From contig CACXYM010000003.1 of NCBI GenBank assembly GCA_902771935.1, positions 1 to 64,000 of the forward strand: 64,000 bases of DNA, given 5' to 3'. The notes under the pieces were generated by a model that saw nothing but the letters and a program-made list of their open reading frames with translations, was not told where the DNA came from and did no database searches. Below are positions 26,389 through 33,049 of the stretch, piece after piece (the stretch's first letter is position 1; each line of letters begins with the position of its first letter). This DNA is from an uncultured Bacteroidales bacterium. GTDB lineage: Bacteria > Bacteroidota > Bacteroidia > Bacteroidales > Paludibacteraceae. A program made the translations under genes and the position numbers.

Positions 26389-27873
26389 ATGAAAACAATA
26401 ATGAGAAATTTATTCATTGCAGCCGGTTTATTCTTCGCAGTTAACGTATCTGCTCAAGAAGCAGCTCCTGCGGCGAAAGTATCGGATTTCCATGTGGGTG
26501 ATACTATCGTGATTAAAAAAGACCACGAGCGTTATCTGACCGGTGAAAAAATGTCCAAATGGGTATATAACGTGGAGCATACCATCCAACAAGTAAGGGG
26601 TAAACGCTTCCCTGAGGGTATCTTGATTCGTGGAATCTACTCATGGGTAGGTCCTGACGATATCGTTAATAAAACTACTCATCCTGCAGCAGCTGCCGCC
26701 GAGCAGGCCGCTAAACAGCAAGCTGAGGAAGATGCAAAAAAAGCTGCCGAAGAAGAGGAAGCTCGTCGCGCTGCGGCTAAAAAAGCACATCAAGACTCTA
26801 TCCAAGCTGCGCAAGAAGAGGCTGCACGTCAAGACTCAATAGCCACCGCTGCCGCTGCCGCCACCGCTGCAGAAACTGCCCGTCAGGATTCAATTGCTCA
26901 GGCGGAGACTGCCCGTCAAGATTCAATCGCACAAGCTGCAGAAGAGCAGCAGAAGGATTCCATTCGTCAAGCCGAACGCGATTCCCTCTTGCAAGCTTTC
27001 TACAACAAACAGGAAGATCCGGCTTATGTCATCACAAGAGAACTAAAACCGAATTCGGAGTGTGACCGATTCACGATTGGTCTGCGTGGCGGTGTAGCAT
27101 CCTTGTTGCAAGACATGGATCAGACTTTCAAAGATGGTAAGTGGAATGTCGGTTTCGATGTGATGCTTGACCTGCAATATGCACATTATTGGAAGAAATT
27201 CGGTAAGAAGATGCAATATGGTCTTATCGTTGGAGTAGGAGCCGGTTTTGCTCGTTCACATGTTTCTGGTGCTGTTAACGATCAATTCCGTATTAATACT
27301 TCGGAAGGACCTATTGAATACACTGTCACTTCTGATAAAGTGAAAGAGTATGACGGACAAATCCAAGTGGAGGTACCTCTCATGTTCAGTATGATTCACG
27401 AGAATGGTTTCTTCCTGAACCTTGGTCCGCGTTTCACCTTGCCGGTTTATGATGTCTACAACCAATCTATTAACAAACCGGAAATCAATGCTATGCTCTA
27501 TCCGGAGGAAGTTCCGGTGAAGAACGAATTGGTGACCGGTGTTGTAAAAGATGACCAAGCAGAGTCAACAGGCAAATGGAATGCCAGCAAACTCAATATT
27601 ATGCTGGGTGCAGAAATCGGTTATGAGTTTACCTTCAAGAATCATAACTCACTCGGTATCGGCGTTTATGGCAACTATAGCCTCTATTCGCTCTACAAGA
27701 AGAATGATCAATCTTCTTCTATTATTGACATTGCCGAAGCTCCATCTTCAGGAAAAAATGCTGTCGTAACAGTTATTCCTGCTACGGATGCTTACGGAAA
27801 AGGTGTCGGATACTTCGACGTAGGTTTGAAGCTGGCTTACCACTTCAACTGGTGGAAAGAGGTTATCAAGTAA
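26389..27873 (+). CDS. Outer-membrane beta-barrel protein with periplasmic coiled-coil extension
   Basis: 494 residues. A signal peptide (end near VSAQE) is followed by a small beta domain (FHVGDTIVIKK to YSWVGPDD, about 30-95). Next is an Ala/Glu/Lys-rich segment (about 97-205) with recurrent ARQDSIA words, probably helical or coiled-coil. From about 220 an outer-membrane barrel begins (FTIGLRGGVASLL, LGPRFTLP, VGLKLAYHF). The barrel part is related to the protein at 608 (GPRFSLP). It is the third barrel in the window that follows a T9SS-like surface protein. The helical arm could span the periplasm toward peptidoglycan or partner proteins, which is an inference. It is last in its operon, with a terminator 8 bases after the stop. 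Confidence 0.7.
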   Translation: MKTIMRNLFIAAGLFFAVNVSAQEAAPAAKVSDFHVGDTIVIKKDHERYLTGEKMSKWVYNVEHTIQQVRGKRFPEGILIRGIYSWVGPDDIVNKTTHPAAAAAEQAAKQQAEEDAKKAAEEEEARRAAAKKAHQDSIQAAQEEAARQDSIATAAAAATAAETARQDSIAQAETARQDSIAQAAEEQQKDSIRQAERDSLLQAFYNKQEDPAYVITRELKPNSECDRFTIGLRGGVASLLQDMDQTFKDGKWNVGFDVMLDLQYAHYWKKFGKKMQYGLIVGVGAGFARSHVSGAVNDQFRINTSEGPIEYTVTSDKVKEYDGQIQVEVPLMFSMIHENGFFLNLGPRFTLPVYDVYNQSINKPEINAMLYPEEVPVKNELVTGVVKDDQAESTGKWNASKLNIMLGAEIGYEFTFKNHNSLGIGVYGNYSLYSLYKKNDQSSSIIDIAEAPSSGKNAVVTVIPATDAYGKGVGYFDVGLKLAYHFNWWKEVIK

Positions 27874-27881
27874 TAAAAAAG

Positions 27882-27908
27882 GAGCTCGGGTAAAACCGAG
27901 CTCTTTTT
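27882..27908. terminator. Hairpin terminator between converging genes
   Basis: GAGCTCGG (27882-27889) pairs perfectly with CCGAGCTC (27896-27903), followed by TTTTT on the plus strand. On the other strand an A/T-rich tract also follows the stem, so it may serve both the surface operon and the gene ending at 27916. Confidence 0.85.
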
Positions 27909-27915
27909 GTTTATC

Positions 27916-29121
27916 TTATTCTACACTCAAAACGAGACCTTTTAGGTATTCCCCTTCGGGATGATAGATATTAATCGGATGGTCTGCCGGTTGATGTAAT
28001 TGGTGCAGTATACGTACTTTTCTTCCTACTTGCGTAGCTGCCGTTAGAACAGCCAAACGGAACATATCCTTATCTATCGCTTGTGAACATGAGAATGTAA
28101 ATAATATGCCTCCGGGCTTAATCTTCTCAATGCCCTTTGCATTCAAACGGCGGTATCCTCGTAATGCATTCTGTATGGCATCCCGATGCTTGGCAAAAGC
28201 CGGCGGATCAAGTACAATAAGGTCGTATTTTTTATCTTCAGCATTAAGAAACTCAAATGCGTCAGCAGCTATGGCAGAATGGTTTGTGGTTTGAGGATAA
28301 TTGTGAGCCACGTTATCTTTGACTAATTCCACCGCTTTGGCACTCACGTCAACCGATGTCACCGATTGGGCACCACCACGCAACGCATAAACGGAGAAAC
28401 CGCCGGTGTAGCAGAACATATTCAGTACATCTCGTCTGTATGAGTAATGCTCCAATAAGGCGCGATTCTCACGTTGGTCTACAAAGAATCCTGTTTTTTG
28501 ACCATTGAGCCAATCAATGCGGAATTGTAATCCGTTCTCTGTCGCCCAAACAGTATCTTTTGGTGCCTCGCCGATGAGATAACCGGTTTTTTCTCCGGTA
28601 ACATGAGCTTTAAAAGGTAGCGTATCATCAGACTTATAGTATACACGCTTCACAACAGGTACGCAATCAATAATAGCTTGAGCTATATCCGCGCGGTTAA
28701 GATGCATACCTATAGAGTGTGCCTGCATCACAGCCGTATCATTATATACATCTACAATTAAGCCGGGCAGGAAATCTCCTTCACCATGAATGAGACGAAA
28801 CGTGTTGTTATCTTCGCGTACTAAACCGAGAGATTGACGTAATTGCCATGCCTCAAAGATGCGTGTATGCCAAAATGTTTTGGGTAACTGCTCTACGCCG
28901 AAAGCCAAAATACGTACTGCAATAGATCCTATCTGCCAGTGACCTACAGCCAGTACTTTGCCGTTGTTGTCTGCTACTTGCACAATCTCTCCTTCTTGGG
29001 GGGCATCATGTGGATAGGACTTGCTTAACACAATCTTACTTATTGCTCCGCTGAAAACCCACGGATGAAACCGCAGTAGAGACTCTTCTTTATGTGGTTT
29101 GAGGATAACAATATTCATCAT
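27916..29121 (-). CDS. rlmI: Class I SAM-dependent rRNA (cytosine-5) methyltransferase, RlmI type
   Basis: 401 residues. The N-terminal PUA-like region (RFHPWVFSGAI, GEIVQVAD) binds RNA. The C-terminal Rossmann methyltransferase has the SAM-binding stretch VLNMFCYTGGFSVYA and the catalytic motifs LDPPAFAK and FTFSCSQ, in which the Cys is the expected nucleophile. In the family the product methylates cytosine in 23S rRNA (C1962 in Escherichia coli numbering). It is the second gene of a minus-strand pair, 9 bases after the exonuclease gene. Two ATGs in a row open the frame. The assignment to RlmI rather than another m5C enzyme of the same family is by overall layout. Confidence 0.85.
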   Translation of the reverse strand: MMNIVILKPHKEESLLRFHPWVFSGAISKIVLSKSYPHDAPQEGEIVQVADNNGKVLAVGHWQIGSIAVRILAFGVEQLPKTFWHTRIFEAWQLRQSLGLVREDNNTFRLIHGEGDFLPGLIVDVYNDTAVMQAHSIGMHLNRADIAQAIIDCVPVVKRVYYKSDDTLPFKAHVTGEKTGYLIGEAPKDTVWATENGLQFRIDWLNGQKTGFFVDQRENRALLEHYSYRRDVLNMFCYTGGFSVYALRGGAQSVTSVDVSAKAVELVKDNVAHNYPQTTNHSAIAADAFEFLNAEDKKYDLIVLDPPAFAKHRDAIQNALRGYRRLNAKGIEKIKPGGILFTFSCSQAIDKDMFRLAVLTAATQVGRKVRILHQLHQPADHPINIYHPEGEYLKGLVLSVE

Positions 29122-29130
29122 GTGGTGTAC

Positions 29131-29826
29131 TTAGTCATTATTTGTTTGTGCTTCTCTGGCTGCTAATATCTCTTGTTGATGCAACAATTGCCTTTCTAAT
29201 TCGGCGCGCTTGAGCGCTGCGGCCTCTTCTGCGGGGAGCGGTTCGGTAGCCATCAGCTCCTTGTATATGCGTAACGTAGCCCATGCGTCTGTAGAGGCGT
29301 AGCGGGCTTGTTCCGGTGTCAATTGAGCATTCTCCCAGTTGGTCAGTTGCTGTGCTTTGCTTATCTTACGCCCGAAACAGATGGCGTACATCTTCTGTAA
29401 TCCCAAATCTAATATACCCCACTTGCCCGCAATCGATTGTAAATCGACACAATTATTCGGCTTGAAATTGCGTAAGTGACGAAGCCCGTTGATGTCGTCT
29501 TTAAAGGCTAATCCTACTTTGCAAATCGAATTGTCGGTAAAAATATTGGCCAATTCTTGTGGCATACCTATGCGTGAAAGACGGAATAGATAGCAACGCT
29601 CTTCAGTGGCTATTTGCACCAATGCGGTTGGATAATGCACGCCACGTTTGAACGACGGACGGGACTCCGTATCTACACCTAATATATCATGCGCACGCAG
29701 GTACGCGATAGCCTCGCTTATCTTGCTTGCTTCATCCACAATAATTACCTCTCCCGGGAAGCGTATAACGGGCATCCATTGAATGAGGTCTTTACTTATC
29801 TTATGTGCAAAACGATTTGGTTTCAT
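29131..29826 (-). CDS. RNase D-like 3'-5' exonuclease domain protein
   Basis: 231 residues from the ATG at 29826; the longer frame begins upstream of the promoter found at 29847-29878 and is rejected. A single DEDDy exonuclease domain shows ILGVDTES (first Asp and Glu), a central KVGLAFKDD and a final YASTDAWATLRIY with the Tyr and Asp of the DEDDy class. It lacks the HRDC domains of full RNase D, as is usual for the short Bacteroidota proteins annotated as 3'-5' exonuclease. The C-terminus is an Ala/Glu/Gln-rich helix. The likely role is RNA 3' trimming, though some relatives act on DNA. It is transcribed divergently from the LytTR gene. Confidence 0.8.
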   Translation of the reverse strand: MKPNRFAHKISKDLIQWMPVIRFPGEVIIVDEASKISEAIAYLRAHDILGVDTESRPSFKRGVHYPTALVQIATEERCYLFRLSRIGMPQELANIFTDNSICKVGLAFKDDINGLRHLRNFKPNNCVDLQSIAGKWGILDLGLQKMYAICFGRKISKAQQLTNWENAQLTPEQARYASTDAWATLRIYKELMATEPLPAEEAAALKRAELERQLLHQQEILAAREAQTNND

Positions 29827-29846
29827 TGTCTCTTTCAAAAACCGTG

Positions 29847-29878
29847 CAAAGATACTGCTTTTTCCGCATTTATGCAAG
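29847..29878 (-). promoter_or_regulatory. Promoter of the exonuclease-rlmI pair
   Basis: On the minus strand, CTTG (29878-29875, one mismatch to TTTG) is followed after 20 bases ending GCAG by TATCTTTG (29854-29847). The transcript start near 29840 lies 14 bases before the chosen ATG. Confidence 0.7.
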
Positions 29879-29894
29879 AAAAATTGATAAATTA

Positions 29895-29926
29895 TTTGCA
29901 TAGGTCAGAAAAATGTTGTATCTTTG
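29895..29926 (+). promoter_or_regulatory. Promoter of the LytTR-upp-dprA-parC run
   Basis: TTTG at 29895-29898, a 20-base spacer, TATCTTTG at 29919-29926. It diverges from the exonuclease promoter, with the two -33 boxes only 16 bases apart. Confidence 0.75.
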
Positions 29927-29952
29927 CGGGCTGAATTGGTAATGTGGGCTAA

Positions 29953-30798
29953 ATGAAGAATTATATCCCGTCATATTTCAATACCAAGCGGAATATATTA
30001 CTGCTTTTATGGGTGACGGCTGTGTTTGGGGAGATGTTTATTCTCTTCTTCCAGCCTGTTCAGTGCCGCACTTGGGTAGATAGCGATTGGAAGTTCCTTT
30101 TGTGGGTTACAATCGTGGTCGTTACTGCTGTGTCAGTTATTGCATTAAGTAGAACCATTATGTATCACTATGCCAAGCACCATAAGATTAGTTACTTGGA
30201 TTATGCGATTTGGATAGCGGCTGAAGTAACTGCAATCGCTGGCGTATATGCTGCATTTCCTGTGGTGGCAATGCGCAGTTTTGCAGCGGAGTGGGATTTG
30301 ACACTTTTCTACCTTTTTAAAGAGGCGCTTTTTGCTACAACGTTCACGCTGCTTATCCCATACGCTTTTGTTATTTTGTGGGTCGTCGTAAAGGATCGTG
30401 GCGAGCAAATTGTACGCTTGCAGGCGAGAAAGCATGTCTTGGAAGAAACACCCGAAGAAATGTATAAATTCTACGATGAAAAGGGCGACTTGAAACTCTC
30501 TGTTAATCCCAGTATGGTCTATTTTATAGAGGCCGCGGATAACTATATTATGGTCTATTACCTCAATGCCGGTAAATTGGAAAAACTAATGATTCGCAAT
30601 AGCCTGAAGAATATAGAATGGCGTTTCCGCGATAAAGGTCTGGTGCGTTGCCATCGGTCGTTTATCGTAAATATCCGTTTGGTCAAACTCTTCCGTCGGC
30701 AGGAAGGGGAAGTGATGCTCGATTTTGGAGATGAGAAAATCCCTTCTATACCGGTGTCAAAAGGTTATAGCGAAGGCGTTATGTCGATGTTAATGTAA
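29953..30798 (+). CDS. Membrane-anchored LytTR-family transcription regulator
   Basis: 281 residues. About four hydrophobic segments occupy residues 13-160 (LLLLWVTAVFGEMFILFF, FLLWVTIVVVTAVSVIAL, AIWIAAEVTAIAGVYAAF, TFTLLIPYAFVILWVVV). The C-terminal 100 residues form a LytTR DNA-binding domain with VYFIEAADNYIMVYY, RNSLKNIE and VRCHRSFIVNI. A LytTR domain fused to membrane segments without a receiver domain is a common Bacteroidota form. The signal and targets are unknown. It heads an apparent operon and upp begins 6 bases after it. Confidence 0.85.
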   Translation: MKNYIPSYFNTKRNILLLLWVTAVFGEMFILFFQPVQCRTWVDSDWKFLLWVTIVVVTAVSVIALSRTIMYHYAKHHKISYLDYAIWIAAEVTAIAGVYAAFPVVAMRSFAAEWDLTLFYLFKEALFATTFTLLIPYAFVILWVVVKDRGEQIVRLQARKHVLEETPEEMYKFYDEKGDLKLSVNPSMVYFIEAADNYIMVYYLNAGKLEKLMIRNSLKNIEWRFRDKGLVRCHRSFIVNIRLVKLFRRQEGEVMLDFGDEKIPSIPVSKGYSEGVMSMLM

Positions 30799-30804
30799 AA
30801 GCAT

Positions 30805-31455
30805 ATGAAAGTTATCAATTTATCAGAGCACAACTCGTTGCTGAATCAGTATTTAAAAGAAATTCGCAGTGTCGATATTCAGAAAGATAATATGCGTTTC
30901 CGTCGTAATATTGAGCGTATAGGTGAAGTGATGGCTGTTGAAGTAAGTCGAGCCTTGGATTATCAGTTCGAAGACGTTCAAACTCCTCTCGGAATAGCCA
31001 AAATGCCGGTGGCGCAAGATGCTGTAGTTGTTGCCAGCGTTATGCGCGCAGGACTTCCATTGCATATGGGTTTCCTGAATATGTATGACCATGCCGAGAA
31101 CGCTTTCTTGAGTGCTTATCGTCGTGTTAATGAAAAGGGCGAATTGGAAATCGTCTCAGAATATCTGGCTGCTCCAAAGCTCGACGGAAAGACATTGCTC
31201 TTGGTGGATCCGATGTTGGCAACCGGTATGTCTATGGAAGCGGCTTATACAGCTCTGCTTACGCATGGTCAGCCGAAGTACGTACACATGTGCTGCGTTA
31301 TTGGAACAAATACGGCTATCGACTATCTGAAACCGCTTATCCCCGATAATGTCACACTTTGGTGCGCTGCTGTTGATCCGATGCTGAACGAGAAGAAATA
31401 TATTGTGCCGGGATTGGGTGATGCCGGAGACTTATGTTTTGGCGAAAAGCTCTGA
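30805..31455 (+). CDS. upp: Uracil phosphoribosyltransferase
   Basis: 216 residues. It makes UMP from uracil and PRPP in pyrimidine salvage. The PRPP-binding motif LLLVDPMLATGMSM and the C-terminal uracil-binding loop PGLGDAGDLCFGEK are intact, and the length fits the family. The 3' end overlaps the VanZ-like gene by 22 bases, so the two are coupled. Confidence 0.95.
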   Translation: MKVINLSEHNSLLNQYLKEIRSVDIQKDNMRFRRNIERIGEVMAVEVSRALDYQFEDVQTPLGIAKMPVAQDAVVVASVMRAGLPLHMGFLNMYDHAENAFLSAYRRVNEKGELEIVSEYLAAPKLDGKTLLLVDPMLATGMSMEAAYTALLTHGQPKYVHMCCVIGTNTAIDYLKPLIPDNVTLWCAAVDPMLNEKKYIVPGLGDAGDLCFGEKL

Positions 31456-31817
31456 TATATAAAGAAACAGTCATCATTGGATTGCTTATCGCCTATCTTA
31501 GCTTGGTGAAAGAGCCTGTGCTGAGGCTGCCGGAAGATGTGGCGTTTGCAGATAAATGGGGACATATGTTGGCATATCTGCTCCTGGGAGCGATGCTGGC
31601 TATGAATTTGTTACGGGATGACAAAAAAATAAAAACACTTTGGTTAGTCGGCTTGATAGTACCGGTGTTGTATGGAGGATTATTGGAACTATTGCAGGGG
31701 GCATTTTGTTATCCGCGTACAGCAAGTTGGTTTGACTGGTTAGCCGATATATTTGGAACAATAATAGGTGTTAGTGTAATCGCTGGAATATGGAGTTGGA
31801 GACGCTCAAATATGTGA
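31434..31817 (+). CDS. VanZ-like family membrane protein
   Basis: 127 residues with about four membrane segments. The pattern DKWGHMLAYLLLGAML, GGLLELLQ and ASWFDWLADIFGTIIG is characteristic of VanZ-like proteins. In enterococci VanZ affects teicoplanin resistance, but most relatives have no known role, and here an envelope function is only inferred. The gene overlaps upp upstream and dprA downstream, so all three are translationally linked. Confidence 0.85.
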   Translation: MFWRKALIYKETVIIGLLIAYLSLVKEPVLRLPEDVAFADKWGHMLAYLLLGAMLAMNLLRDDKKIKTLWLVGLIVPVLYGGLLELLQGAFCYPRTASWFDWLADIFGTIIGVSVIAGIWSWRRSNM

Positions 31818-32860
31818 TAGCATTAGGTTGCCTCTATCCTAATAATGTGCATCGTGTGCGGATGATGCTCGAGAATTCGGCTAATCCGGCCGAGGCTTGG
31901 GAGAAAGTGGAGAGCGACCGTGTGGTGGAAGCCATGAGTCATGCGGATAGAGAGTTGGAGTTCATAGATAAGCATGGCATCCAAACCTATTATTATTTGG
32001 ACGACAATTATCCTTTCCGTCTTAAGCAATGTCCCGATGCACCGGTACTGCTTTTCGGAAAAGGAAATATGCGTCTCAATGAGGGTAAGTTCGTCTCGAT
32101 AGTAGGCACACGTTCTGCTTCGGAAAATGGAAAGGAACTAACTCGACAATTGGTGCTGGATTTGGCAAAACGGATACCGGATATAACGATTGTTAGCGGC
32201 TTGGCTTATGGGATTGATGTGGCGGCTCACCGTGCCGCGTTGGAAGCAGGAGTTTCGACTATTATCGTTCCGGCACACGGATTAGACCGCATCTATCCTA
32301 CGGTACATCGCCAAGTAGCTGTGGAGGCCTTGGCGAAGGGAGGATTGCTTACTGAATATCCTAGTGAAACTGTGCCGGAGAAAGTGAACTTCGTAGCGCG
32401 CAATCGTATCGTAGCAGGGTTGGCAGATGCTGTGGTAGTGGCAGAGTCTAAACTGAAGGGTGGTTCGCTTATTACTGCATACGATGCGAATGATTACGAC
32501 CGCAACTTATACGCCTTTCCAGGCCGCCCAAGGGATATTAATTCGCAAGGGTGCAACACACTTATTCGCACGCAACGAGCGATGTTGATCGATAATGCTG
32601 AGGACTTGATTAATGATATGCAATGGGTTTCGGTTGCACAACCTGTTCAAACTGAAATAGAGGACTTGTTTGCTGACTTGGATAGCCTTGAAAAGCAATT
32701 AATTAAGATCGTACGTGGTGCCGAAGAGGGGATACATGTTAATCAGTTGGCAGATCAGACAGCTTTACCTTATGCACAAGTCGCAGCCTCGCTCATGGTG
32801 CTCGAAATGAGTGGATTTGTGAGAATGTTGCCCGGCAACATCTGTCGAGCCGTTAAATAG
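31790..32860 (+). CDS. dprA: DNA-processing protein DprA
   Basis: 356 residues. The Rossmann-like SMF domain runs from about 95 to 290, with VSIVGTRSASENG, VSGLAYGIDVAAH, ARNRIVAGLADAVVV and the GGSLITA stretch. An N-terminal helical region and a C-terminal winged-helix-like domain (about 295-356) complete the usual layout. DprA binds single-stranded DNA and loads RecA during natural transformation; in Bacteroidota it is widespread even where competence is unproven. The start overlaps the VanZ-like gene by 28 bases. Confidence 0.93.
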   Translation: MELETLKYVIALGCLYPNNVHRVRMMLENSANPAEAWEKVESDRVVEAMSHADRELEFIDKHGIQTYYYLDDNYPFRLKQCPDAPVLLFGKGNMRLNEGKFVSIVGTRSASENGKELTRQLVLDLAKRIPDITIVSGLAYGIDVAAHRAALEAGVSTIIVPAHGLDRIYPTVHRQVAVEALAKGGLLTEYPSETVPEKVNFVARNRIVAGLADAVVVAESKLKGGSLITAYDANDYDRNLYAFPGRPRDINSQGCNTLIRTQRAMLIDNAEDLINDMQWVSVAQPVQTEIEDLFADLDSLEKQLIKIVRGAEEGIHVNQLADQTALPYAQVAASLMVLEMSGFVRMLPGNICRAVK

Positions 32861-32881
32861 TAACTTAAAAAATACAATGAT

Positions 32882-33049
32882 ATGAAAAATTTATTAAACA
32901 ATCTGGGTATTATCCTCGTTTTACTGGGCGTTATCTGCTTGGTTGTGTACTTCTGTGGCGTACAAAAGAACTTCTTGCTGGCTTCCAGCCTTGTTCTTGA
33001 GGTTGCAGGTATCTTAGCTTATATCTTCATTAACAAGCGGGGTGCATAG
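32882..33049 (+). CDS. 55-residue two-segment membrane protein
   Basis: It starts at ATG 32882, 21 bases after dprA, and its TAG overlaps the GTG of the next gene (TAGTG). It begins MKNLLNNLGIILVLLGVICL and ends YIFINKRGA. Two hydrophobic helices (about 8-26 and 32-51) are separated by a short polar loop (GVQKN). The tight fit between dprA and the topoisomerase gene and the start/stop overlap support it as a real gene. The function is unknown. Confidence 0.7.
   Translation: MKNLLNNLGIILVLLGVICLVVYFCGVQKNFLLASSLVLEVAGILAYIFINKRGA

Noticed and set aside
29827..29901. Longer start of the RNase D-like gene
   Set aside because: It begins upstream of the predicted transcript start on the minus strand.
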